Shown in pieces: positions 23,206 to 33,843 of a stretch of DNA of 64,000 nucleotides; position 1 is the stretch's first letter; each line of letters opens with the position of its first letter. The notes beneath the pieces are model-generated. The model was not told the DNA's origin and made no database searches. It saw nothing but the letters and a program-made list of their open reading frames with translations. Location: positions 12,430,501 through 12,494,500 of the forward strand of contig OX327705.1 of the NCBI GenBank assembly GCA_946807835.1, read 5' to 3'. Made by a program: the position numbers and the translations under genes. This DNA comes from Ailanthus altissimus. Its lineage: Eukaryota > Streptophyta > Magnoliopsida > Sapindales > Simaroubaceae.

Positions 23206-23820
23206 CATGTTCAACGGATATCAATCAGATCCAGGACTATAATACTAGATTGCAATAAAACATATATTCAAGATCTTTGGAGAATGCAATATTATATTCT
23301 TGTATATCCTAGTAAGGCACGTATACATATAAAGTATACAAATTTAGATTTTCTAGCAAATAAAGTTACCCAGAGATCTACATCAGGATATATGTTCACT
23401 CTAGGTGGTTGGCTATAAGTCCTAAGAGTGTAAAATAAGCATACATTATAGATTCTACCATAAAATCTAAATATATAATTGCATTAGAAGCTAGAAAAGA
23501 GGTCGTATAGCTCCACAAGTTCCTAACTGAGCTTGAAGTGGTACCTAGAACTAAGATATCTATTGTTTTTTATTATGATAATAGTGATGTTATAGCATAG
23601 TCTAAGGAATCAAGATATTATAAGAGGGAAAAACGCATTAAGAGAAAATATTATTTGGTAAGAGAGTTTGTGCAAAAGAGTGAGGTTATAATATCTAATA
23701 TTGCATTAGTGAAAATCTAGCAAATTCATTCACTAACTCATTGCCAACAAAGAGTTTTGAAACTCATATTAATGATAAGGTTTCAGTAGATACTTGACAT
23801 GTTTTAGGGAAAGAGGGAGA
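23206..23820 (+). pseudogene. F-family RT tail and RNase H, second copy
   Basis: Residues such as YQSDPGL, a YTNLDFLANK stretch, QRSTSGYMFTLGG, KYIIALEA-like, YYDNSDV-like and the KRKYYLVREFV-like region appear across frames. It ends with the purine tract AAAGAGGGAGA, then a second F LTR. Because it follows an F LTR directly, the locus reads RNase H, LTR, RNase H, LTR in tandem. Confidence 0.7.
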
Positions 23821-25160
23821 TTCTTAGACATGATATGTTATTAAAGCCCTTAAAACAAGTTTAATAATATGTTCTGATTAAATGAAATTAATAATATATT
23901 TTTAGCATATATTGAAGACTTCATGTTTATAAAGTATGTGATTTATGTATTAGGCATATGATACTAATACAAAACATATTGATCACAAGTTCTCTATAAC
24001 TTAAATATTATTCACAGTCGCTAATATTAAAAAGGGCATTTCATTATACAAGACTAGATTTGTTCTACTTCTTATAGTGAATGATCTATCTTGATCATTG
24101 AAGTAGAGACTTTGAGTATAAAAACTAGAGTATATAATTCATTAAGGTAGACTAATGAGAATTTTGATCTAGTTATCAAAATATCATTGATCTTAACAAA
24201 CAAAAGTTTTAATAAGCCTTATTGTCCGTAATCCTAAACTAGTAACGAACTTGCATTTATGTGTTGTGCTTTTTGAGTTATCACAGAGTAATATCCATAC
24301 AAATGATCAAAACCTTGATAGCTTGAAGATGCAATTCATGAGTTATAGGAACATATAATTGCAACATAGAATCTATACTTAGTGATTTTCACTTGCATTA
24401 TTTGCAGTACTTCACATTTAATTTGTTGCCATAGTTTATTCAAAAAATTATTTATTGAATAATAATATTATTTTTGTAAAATTTATTTACAAATATAGGC
24501 ATATTGAAAATTTATCATTATAGTATTCAGTGACTTAAGTGTAAATAAGTAATTAAAGAGACAATACATGTTTTTATGACCAAACTTTAATTATGGATAT
24601 CAATAAATAGTCAAATAAAAGGTTATTAGTGGTCTAAGACCAAACCTAATTTAACTAAAATCATTGTAGTTAAAAATAGACTTTATTTATTTTACATGGG
24701 TTACTAAAGTGCAATCTTTAACTTTTATTGGAATAATATGTGGTTAACTTTCAAGATCTAGTGGGCCGTGAGATAACTTGACTTAGGCTTTTTAAGTTAG
24801 AGCTAGAAAGCTAATGGATTTTTTTAGTTCTTCTACTATCTCAATTCATAATAGAACTCTAATTCTCTAAGGGTAGTGCCTATATATAGAGAAGGTATGA
24901 AGTAGTAAATATAAGAAATCTTTGTACGTATTATACGTAAACGAGAGAGATAGAGAATTGGGCTACTCTTTTTCTCTCAATCTATAGCAATGTCTAGTGA
25001 AATCTAATTGAGATAAATTTAAGTTTGTAGTTGATGAATTTAAGTTTAACAAATGAAGAATTGAGATAATTCTTTAACTCTATTCATATAATTATGAAGA
25101 ACATGATATAGCTCCTGCATCAATTTTTATTAGAAACAAAAAAGGAAAAAATTACCAACA
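23821..25160 (+). mobile_element. F LTR, second copy, full length
   Basis: A 1340-bp LTR from TTCTTAGACATGATATG to AAATTACCAACA. The terminus ACCAACA also ends the J LTRs at 26946 and 44468. The TATA box is at 24881-24888. It has the same internal layout as the first copy. No primer-binding site follows. Confidence 0.7.
24881..24888 (+). promoter_or_regulatory. TATA box of F LTR, second copy
   Basis: TATATATA preceded by AGTGCC and followed by GAGAAGG, conserved with the first copy. Confidence 0.4.
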
Positions 25161-25560
25161 CTAAGGATTATAAGTTTTCAATTAGTATAGGCTAAAAACT
25201 AGTAGAGAGGATTGATCATTATCATCTAGAGAAATGTGTGAAAAGAACTAATTTAAATTTATAGCTAGAAATCAATAATTAATAAGAAATTTTATTTACA
25301 AATCAAGCAAAATATTTTTATAAACAACTTGTTCCATATTACATATATAATCTAATATATGAATGTGATTTTAATTGTGGCACCAATTTCATATTTTAAT
25401 GAATAATTGTTATTTTATTAATTATATGATCAAGAATTTTGCTCTAATTCATGGTTAAATATTTGTTTATACTTCTTTAGAAGTTCAAATAAGAGGTGGT
25501 GATAAAATAAAATCGTAGTTGTCCCTTTTAATTTATGTATTTTGTTCTTTAAATTTGATA
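25161..25560. other. AT-rich unassigned sequence
   Basis: Shares short blocks with 42600-42720 (ATTTACAAATCAAGCAAA, GAAATGTG-AAAAGAACTAA) and with 26990-27130. It is probably old retrotransposon leader or flank. No coding signal. Confidence 0.4.
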
Positions 25561-26285
25561 TAAGCTAATTGGTTGGCATAAGTTTGATTCACCTTAATCA
25601 TGATAAGGTAATGAACATAAATTTATGTGGTGTTTCTTTTGAGTTATCACGAAGTAAGATCTATACAAACGGTGAAAATCTTAATAGCTTCGAGATGCAA
25701 TTTCTTTAGTTATAGGAACATATACTTGCAATGTAGAATCTATTGTTTATTGAATAACACTCTTTGTAGTACTTGCAACACATGAGTTATAGTAATGCAA
25801 CCTAAGTTGTTGCAGTACTTGATCATTTAAATTTGTGAACGTAGTTTATTTAACAAATCGTTTATTGAATAACACTATTTCTTTGAAAAATTTATTTACA
25901 AATATAGACATATTGAAAAATTATCATTAAAGTATTTAGTGATTTAAGGGTAATTAAGTAATTAAAGATAAAAGACATTTTTTATGACCTAACTTTACTT
26001 ATTAACATCAATAAAAGGTCACATAAGAGGTTATTATTATTTTAAGACCAATTGGTCAAATAAGAGGTCAAAGAATTAGGTTACTCCTTTTCTCTGAATT
26101 TATAGCATTGTATAAGAAAATCAATGTGCCCATAATCGAATGAAAATTGAGGGTGGTAGAGAAAATTATAGCCAATGATTTAAAATAAACGAATGAAAGT
26201 TGACATAATGCTTTAACCCTATATATATAATTATGAAGATGATGATATAGCTTTACATAAATTTTATTAAAAAAACAATTACCAA
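25561..26285 (+). mobile_element. F-like LTR, 3' two-thirds
   Basis: Matches the middle and 3' parts of the F LTRs: TTTGAGTTATCACGAAGTAAG, GAACATATACTTGCAA, GAATAACACTATT, TTTATTTACAAATATAGACAT and TATAGCATTG near the end. It ends AATTACCAACC, a variant of the ACCAACA terminus. Confidence 0.6.
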
Positions 26286-26946
26286 CCAAACTCACCCATG
26301 AACTCTACAAACGAGCTGTAGATACCATGAGAGGTAGTTATGACATGAACATGCATTTAATAATGAATTAAATTCTAACAACATAAACTAACTTGAAGTA
26401 CTGACAGGAAAACATTTAATTTAGGATTAAATTACAATTGTAATTGAGATCACTTGAGTTATTACCATAATTACTCATGTAATAACTCATTAGATCTCAA
26501 CTCTTATAAAGATTAAAACATTGATTAGAGAGGCATTTGATATCTCATTTGCATAAACACTCAAAGAATTATTGGAACAAAAAGTAAATCCACCCAAAGC
26601 TTATAAAAAATAAATAACCTGATTTGTTCTTACATTATAATCCACTTCCATGCATACGTGCACCCTTTCTATCTTGTAATTTACTAACTTGAGTCCCACC
26701 ATCCTCTTTATGCAAAAGCTCATAGGATTTTTTTGCAATTGTGAAAAATATGCAGTGGCGATAGGGTAATTTTTGTAACCCTATAAATGAAATTATGAAC
26801 AAGACTATGCATAAAATTATGAACAAGACATTGCAGCCAATTAGTTCATATTTAACAAATACGAAATATACATAATTCTTTAACCCTATACATGTAACCA
26901 TGAACAAGATAATCTAACTTCCACATTAAATTTTTTTTTACCAACA
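26286..26946 (+). mobile_element. J LTR, copy 1 (5' end truncated)
   Basis: About 660 bp aligned with 43805-44468, including GAGAGGCATTTGATAT, TTGGAACAAAAAGTAAATCC, the CGTGCACCCTTT/CGCACACCCTTT block and CAATTGTGAAAA. It ends TTTTTTTACCAACA. A weakened primer-binding site (TGGTATTA at 26949) follows. Confidence 0.6.
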
Positions 26947-27130
26947 AATGGTATTATAGTTCATATTGCAATATAGTTTAATGTATAAATTTGATTTTAA
27001 GTGCGGCACTAATTTCATATCTTAATCTGTAATCATTATTTTTATTAATTTTATAATGATTGATTTTACCTTAATTTATAGTAGAGATTTGTTTGTAATT
27101 GTTTTAGAGTTTTAACATAAGGTGATGGTG
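26947..27130 (+). other. Possible leader downstream of J LTR copy 1
   Basis: Starts AATGGTATTATAG. It resembles 25330-25540 in outline and holds nothing coding. Confidence 0.35.
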
Positions 27131-27431
27131 AAATAACTTGAACCCCTCGGTGTTCTACACTTTTAACGCCCCTATGTTAAGAACCTTAACACCCCAACAT
27201 TATATAACGAATGTCCCAGTGTTGACCTACGAACGCATACGTTCACCACCAAATGCCACGACGTTCATGTTAATACATGAAAGCCCCAACGTTCGGTTTC
27301 TAGCGCCGCAGCATGTTTTCGAATTATTTTTCTACACTTTAAAATGTAGTTTTCACTATTTTGAGACATTCTAAACACTCATATAACATTCCAACAACCC
27401 AGAAACACAATAAACATGCTCTGATACCACT
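27131..27431 (-). mobile_element. copA 5' leader fragment with primer-binding site
   Basis: On the plus strand it carries the AACGCCCC/GTTC motif array (27150-27310) and the tail ACACAATAAACATGCTCTGATACCAC, closely matching 37620-37901. The primer-binding site is at 27418-27429. Internal sequence beyond 27131 is lost. It belongs to a copA copy lying left of the LTR at 27432-29096. Confidence 0.8.
27418..27429 (-). other. Primer-binding site for initiator tRNA-Met
   Basis: The minus strand reads TGGTATCAGAGC, complementary to the 3' end of plant initiator tRNA-Met, two to three bases after the LTR end. Confidence 0.85.
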
Positions 27432-29096
27432 TGTTAACCTGTTTTAAGGTGTATGCATGTGATTGTGTACATGTTAAAAAAAAATATAAACATGTATATA
27501 TAGACAAATTTAGTAGCGGAATTAGGCATATAATCAACATATACACATGTAACTTAAATCATTAACAACTTTAGATTATAGAAACATAACATTGATGACC
27601 TTTGGTGAAGATCTTAATTTCAGATTCTTCCTAGCTTCAAACTTGAGCTCACCTTCAAGTGCACTATTGTTCATTTCTAGTTCACAATAATACGGTGGGA
27701 TTGTAAAGCTAGAATAGCAGCAATTGAATTTCCAGCAACAAGGTTTTGTTTCTTGAAAGAAAAATAAAGGAAATTTATTTTTCTTTCTCTCTTTAATTTT
27801 TCTCACCTTCGTTGAAAGAAAAACTCTCAAAATCCAAACTCTTTACAATGCTCTCTCTACATGAACGATTTTGGCTTCACCCTTTGTTAATCAGTTATTC
27901 AAAATAATGTTTAGGTGAGTTAAGCACTTCACAAGTGCTCCCGAAATTGATTAAGTTGCCAAAAAACTAAAAAATAATATTTGGTGGCAATTATACCTCA
28001 TTAGGTATATGTCTCCCTCATAAACCAAAATAATAAATAACTAAATAAATATTATTATTTATTTAAATAATATTTATTCAATTATTCAAAAACTAATTGA
28101 ATAATTAATTTTTACCTTATTTGATTTTATTAACATAGTTAATGGGTGAATTCATTGTGAAACAATACATGGAACAAATTTGTGCCACTTTTATGTTATT
28201 ATTTATCCCTAGGGTTGAATTCTTATCCCGGAAATTACTGCTTATGGCCATAAGACTTTTTCAAATACACTCTTAGAGAATTAGGATATATTACTCACCC
28301 AAATGAGTTGATGAATCCTATATTTATGCACACCGAACTCTATGAGCATCGAACAACACCTAATGACACTAGCAGTCAGACCATGAAAGGTTTCTGACAT
28401 GTGTGGAACCAAATTATGGTGAATTACTCATAAGCCCACCGTGGCACTCAGGTCAAAGGACCATGAATACTACTCAACTCGAATAACCCTCAATTAACAA
28501 CTTTATGGGATGTCTATTGGAGGTTTTTATGAATTTATTTAGTATTTAGTCCTTACTGAATACTTGTATCTCTATACGAGCTTCCACTAAACTCATGGTT
28601 TTCTAAGACTAACCATCTGGACCATCCAAATATAGACATACACTGGTCTATATATTTATTAAGGTATTCACTGATAGACTAGCATCAGTGAAGATATATG
28701 AGGAACATAATATTTGAGAACATATTTACATAATGATATTTTCTATCATTATTTACAACTTTTTGCAACCACGTCATTACTAACATATTATTAGGTATTT
28801 GTTCCATTTCAGACAAGACTTTAACTCTTTAGATATCACTACCTCTTATAACCTGGTAATTCTTATTAGTGCCAACTCTTAGCATTTATAACTCTCGGCA
28901 TTGCTAATTCTTAGCACTGATCTTAGCTCATTTGGATGAGATCTAAAATCTTTTAGATCATATAATGTCTGAAATGTTACAAGCATCTTACCATATATAA
29001 AATATAATTAGTAATTTAATGAAATGATAATACTATTATAAATATTAGACAAATATTCATATATAAAGGGATGACATGTAAGAACAAATTCCAACA
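27432..29096 (-). mobile_element. copA LTR shared by two tandem copies
   Basis: A 1665-bp LTR, on the plus strand TGTTAACCTG...AAATTCCAACA. Its right side meets a polypurine tract and RNase H, so it is the 3' LTR of the element to the right. Its left side meets a primer-binding site and leader, so it is also the 5' LTR of an element to the left. The internal palindrome lies near 28246. Confidence 0.85.
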
Positions 29097-29480
29097 ACTC
29101 CTACATGTTTTACTGCCATCCACAATGGTATCGAATGCCCATCAACTCTACATGTCTTTCAAATACTTTTGGAGTTAAGGCTTTAGTAAGTGGGTCCGTT
29201 ACATTATTTATAGAATATACTCTATAAACTATTACATCTCCTCTATCCAAGATTTCTCTAATGATATAGTATTTTCTTTCTATATATTTCGACTTTTGGT
29301 GTGCTCTCAGCTCATTAGCTTGTGTAATGGCTCCGTTGTTGTTGTAAAATAGTGGTAGAGGATCCATTGTACTTAGAACTATTACAAGTTTAGCGACAAA
29401 TTTGCGTATCCATACCTCAGATTTTGCTGCTTTTGAGGTTGCAATATATTTTGCCTCTGTTGTGGAATCAGTTGTGGATG
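29097..29480 (-). pseudogene. copA RNase H, C-terminal part (long minus element)
   Basis: An open minus-strand frame ends at 29110. It reads STTDSTTEAKYIATSKAAK, VWIRKFVAKLVIVLS, MDPLPLFYNNNGAITQA, RAHQKSKYIERKYYIIRE and NNVTDPLTKALTPKVF, close to the fragment at 376-951. The DNN motif has become NNN. The upstream part of the open frame is encoded by the D solo LTR, so its apparent Met start is an artefact. The purine tract before the LTR (about 29097-29108) is degenerate. Confidence 0.85.
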
Positions 29481-29485
29481 ACTGT
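29481..29485. other. Target-site duplication ACTGT, left
   Basis: Repeated as ACTGT at 30854-30858. Removing the insertion rejoins the RNase H codons on both sides. Confidence 0.85.
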
Positions 29486-30853
29486 TGATGCGATATTTCT
29501 ATATCATAAATTAAGTGCAAGTATACACTATCGTATGCAAGTAATAAAGAGACTAATTAGTCGGATGTCGAACCCACAGGGATAATTCTTTCTTTTTAAC
29601 CAATTACTAAAATTATATCTTCCTAATAATTATTCAGAAAAATAAAAATCTAAGAATGAATGTAAGAAATATAAAAGCAAAAACACAATGTAAAGAAAAT
29701 TAGGTGATAGCAATGTAGAGAAAACCTAGGATTAATATTATCCCTCAATATGTTTCTAATGATTAATCCTCTAATATTTAACTCACTTAGTCTTTATTAT
29801 TGATCAAGACACTAATGTATTCACAAGCCTCTTCCAAGGTCATGCAAGTATACCTTAATTTACCAAATACCTATATTCCTATGGTACTTGTAATAAATTA
29901 AGATTCATTAAGATTAGGTCTTATTGATCATACATGCCAATTAGGTATATTCCTATCCTAAATTGAAACTTGCATATGCAACATTGAATGTTACTCTACA
30001 ATCATGCATCAGATTACCTAGGTCTAAATATTATGATTCCTCTTCCGAGTTTATCAATAATATTACCAACTCATTCACCATATATTGGCCAGATATATTG
30101 AAGCATTAAACACAAGTAATTTAAATAATAAAAGATTAAGTTTATTAAATATTAAAAAGATATGGCAATTTAAGCGCACATATTGAGTTCAAATATTAAC
30201 CCTAGAAAACAAGTTTAGCTCATGGCTACAAGAGATTAGCAGTAAAAATAATTATAAATCATGATACAATTATTAGCAAACCGATATAGATGTCGAATTG
30301 CTCTTAATTGCACTGCCTAGGAACTCTTGATGCCGAAGAACGTCTTGTATCTCTCTCTAAAGTTGCTTCAATTAAGCTCCTATTGCTCTCCAAGACTCGT
30401 GCTCTGTATTCTTAGTGCTCTTGGGTCGTCTTGGATTGATTCTTGAAGGTTGGGAACGAGTGGCTTTATATAGGGATTGATATGAGCTTGAAAATCTCAA
30501 TTCTCGTCGGACTAGGACTCACACTACCACTGGCGCGCTATGCATCTGTCGCTGGGGCAACGCGTGAAAAAGCTATTACCGCTGGAGCGGTGGGATCTTG
30601 GCGCTAGGGCGCTGTCTCGTCGCTGGGGCGCTATACGCGACTTAAGCAGGTCGTTTTTCTTATTTCGATCACTATTTTAGCACTGGGGCGAAAATCCTTG
30701 TGGCGCTGGGGCAATGGACACATACTTTGAAAACTTTGCATTTTAGTCCCTGTAAATAACAATAATGCACATAAATAGTCATCTATTCTCATAAAACCAT
30801 AAAATATCAATAATAAAAACATGAGAAAATATATGACAAATTTGCTCTTATCA
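29486..30853 (-). mobile_element. D solo LTR (D2), complete, with 5-bp target duplication
   Basis: 1368 bp, TGATGCGATATTTC...GCTCTTATCA. The block AGTATACACTATCG, then AAGTAATAAAGAG and GTCGAACCCACAGGGATAA, is shared with 44543-45843. A GC-rich array of the CGCTGGGGCG motif lies at 30527-30715. A minus-strand TATA box (TATATAAAGCC) is at 30462-30472, which sets the likely transcription direction. It is inserted in copA RNase H. Confidence 0.85.
30462..30472 (-). promoter_or_regulatory. TATA box of D2
   Basis: TATATAAAGCC on the minus strand, conserved at 45514-45524 in D3 in the same context (CCCTATATAAAG). Confidence 0.45.
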
Positions 30854-30858
30854 ACTGT

Positions 30859-31990
30859 TTGTTGTTCTTTCAACTAACTGTAGCACCATTGAGAATGAAT
30901 ACAGATTCAGATGTAGACTTTCTATCATCTAGATAAGACTGAAAGTCTAATCTGTGTATCCTCTTATTTGTAAGTTACCTTTTTCATATATAAGAAACTT
31001 GTCCTTAGTACCTTTAAGATATTTTACGACATGTTTCATAGCCATTCAATGGCCTTCATTTGGATCAGACTGATACCGGCTTGTAACACTTATAGCCATA
31101 CTGAAGTCAGGTCTTGTACACATCATGGCATACATCAAGCTTCCTACAACTGATGCAAATGGTATGTTAGACATTCCAAACTTTTTATCTTCACTTTGAG
31201 GACATATCTTTCTCGAAATATGAACGCCATATCTAAATGGTATATTAATTATCTTATAGTTACTGAAATTATATATTTTCAAGACATTATCTCTGTATGT
31301 ATTAATTATCTTCCTTCTTACTAAGGTAGCTTTTAATTTACTGTAATACACCAACATCATTTTTTATAATGAGTATGTCATCCATATAAACAACTTAGAA
31401 GACTACCATGCTCCAACGGCTCTTTTTATACAAACATGATTCTTCTTTGTTCTTGATGAAACCAGACCCTCTGATTACTTCATCAAAATGAAGATTCCAA
31501 CTTCGGGAAGCCTACTTAAGTCCATAAATAGACTTTTCATTTTTCATACTAAACCAGAAGTTTGGCTATATGTAAAACCTTCAGGTGGTTCCACATAGAT
31601 CTCTTCTTTAAGATATCCATTTAAGAATGACATTTTTACATCCATTTGCCAAATTTCATAGTCATAATATGCAGCAATTGTCAGTAAAATTTGAATTGAC
31701 TGAAGCATCGCTACTGGTGAGAAGGTTTCCTTAAATGATCATTTTCTTCAATCAAGAAAACACTAAGAGCACCTTTAGGTATTAAACCATACCTTTCAGG
31801 TGGCCTTGATATCCTTTCTAACCTACGTGGAGGGTGTGTCAAAGGTATTTTGATCGATTGAGCCTGAGGTTCCATCGTTGGTTCATTTACATCTTAATTG
31901 AGTTCATCTAATTCAATCTTTCTACCATCTCCTCGATTCATGAGAAATTATTTTTCTAGAAAAGTGGCATTTTAAGCAATAAACATATTT
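30859..31990 (-). pseudogene. copA RNase H start and reverse transcriptase, decayed (long minus element)
   Basis: RNase H starts with the GYTD-region remnant, SDLDDRKSTSESVF-like residues and ILNGATVSW up to the D insertion. Upstream, RT gives PFASVVGSLMYAMMCTRPD and AISVTSRYQSDPNEGH (31046-31360), then YMDDILII near 31375-31395 with the catalytic pair kept, KSIYGLK-like and the MDVKMSFLN-like stretch near 31630. Frameshifts occur near 31340 and 31740. In the linker (31790-31880) the RP-ERYGLIPKGALSVFL-type residues are visible. Function is lost through frame breaks even though the active-site motif survives. Confidence 0.8.
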
Positions 31991-33110
31991 CGTTCCTCGA
32001 GATTATAAAACTAGTACCCCATTGAATTCTTAGGGAATCCAATAAATCGATACTTGTATCCTATAGGTGCAAGTTTATCCTATTGCGTAAATTTTAAGTA
32101 AGTAGGACCAGCTTTTGATATTTAAAACTCTTAGGATACCCTAAATCTTAACATATTTAAAACTTGGTTTCCTTCCATTCCATATCTCAATAAAAAGTAA
32201 AAGGAACAGCTTTCGATGAAACTCTATTCAGTATATGTGCAACAGTTTCTAGAGCATAGCCCCATAGATATTCAGAGAGATCGATGTAGCTCGTCATCGA
32301 TTATACTATATCCAATAAAGTTCGATTCCTCTTATCTGAAACACAATTGTTTTATGGAGTGCTTTGAGGACTATACTGAGCAAGAATCCCATTCTTTTTT
32401 AAATAATCCAAAAATTCACTACTCATGTATTAATCGCCTCGATCTGATCAAAGATATTTGATATAGATTTCGGTTTGTTTCTCTACTTCAATTTGAAACT
32501 CTTTGAACTTTTCAAAAGTTTCTGACTTGTGTTTTATGAGAAACACATATCCAAATCGTGATAGATCATCGATAAAGAAAACAAAGTATCGAAAGCCACC
32601 CATTGCAGTGTGATTTATTGGACCACATACAACACTATGTACAAGTTCCAATAAATCAGTGGCACAATGTCCAACACCAATAAATGGAGCTTTGGTCATT
32701 TTTCATTGAATACAAGATTTACAAATTAGATAAGGCTCTATGGTCAGATCAGGTATTTGACCATCTTTAACCAAACGGGTAGGTGTCTTACACCTATATA
32801 ACCTAATCTCATATGCCATAATTCTATATCATTTAAAGTTCCCGAGTTATTATTAGCATTCACCTGTACATTCAAGACATTTCTTGTCGTATCTAATATA
32901 TAATGGCCATTAATCAACTGACATTTAGCTAATAAAATATTATTCAAATCATACAAACATAAAGAACGATTTCGTACATATATTTGATATCCCTTACTGT
33001 CTAATACAGGAATGAAAATAATTGTTTGGATAATGTTTGACATATAATAACAATTATTCAATACAACAATTTTATTACATAGAAGAAGTAAATTAAAACG
33101 TCCAATAACC
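31991..33110 (-). pseudogene. copA integrase, decayed (long minus element)
   Basis: Order on the minus strand: YYMSNIIQTIIFIPVLD (post-protease), NRSLCLYDLNNILLAKCQL, the zinc finger LWHMRLGYIGVRHL and its CESC-like half. Then come FIGVGHCATDLLELVHSVVCG and GGFRYFVFFIDDLSRFGYV with KFKEFQIEVEKQ. The second His of the HHCC finger is Tyr (LGYI), and the first catalytic Asp of HSD is Val (HSVV). The second Asp (FIDD) remains. Integrase would have joined cDNA to the genome. This copy could not. Confidence 0.85.
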
Positions 33111-33838
33111 TCGACCTATAGGAAATCTCCATTTTCAACACGAATCTGTACTTCTCCAGGCTATAACAGTTTAACTTCCTACAGACCCTACAACACATTG
33201 TAGATATGAGAAGGATAAGCAGTACCTAATTCTCAGCCAGAATTAGCATTAAATGCTAAAGAAATGTCAATGATAAGCAAGTGCATACCTAAGGGGGTCT
33301 TCTTAATCGTGGCAAAGTATTTTGGGCAGTTTCGCTTCCAATGCCCATCCTTGCTATAATGGAAACAAATTTCTTTTGCTTTGTTCTTATGTTTGGGCTT
33401 GGACATATGTTGCTTTTAATGACCCATTTTGTGTGCATACTTTGCTTTCTTTTTGTTCTTCCCTTTGAACTTCCTAGAATTCTTTAGGAAATAAGATGAA
33501 GCACCCTGAATACAGAGGGTGGTGCCCCATTTGTTCATGTCGTATTGAGTTATTTTCAGCATGTTATACAGATCAACAAAAGTAAGGGTCAATTCTTGTA
33601 TATTGAAGTTCATGATGAACTGTGCAAATGATCCTGGAAGTGATTAGAGAATCAAACTGTCCTCAATATATTACTCAGTGAGTTATCCATGGTTTCTAAC
33701 CTCTCAATATGAGATATGATCTTGAGGACATAGGGACTCATTGGACTGCCTTCGAGCAGTCTAGCTTAAAACAGAGTTTTGGCAACCTTGTATATATCAA
33801 CTTGAGGCCAATCATCAAATAACTCTTTCAGGTAGAGC
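33111..33838 (-). pseudogene. copA protease and gag C-terminus, decayed (long minus element)
   Basis: The protease region reads NSGWELGTAYPSHIC, where the copia DTG/DSG triad is GTA. Before it stands a gag zinc knuckle CFHYSKDGHWKRNC near 33328-33372, with the second Cys as Tyr. The gag body has NFNIQELTLTFVDLYNMLKI and KGKNKKKAKYAHKMGH (33416-33613). Frame breaks separate the parts. The gag region continues beyond the GypB solo LTR. Confidence 0.75.
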
Positions 33839-33843
33839 ATTAT
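33839..33843. other. Target-site duplication ATTAT, left
   Basis: Identical ATTAT at 36625-36629. Confidence 0.85.
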
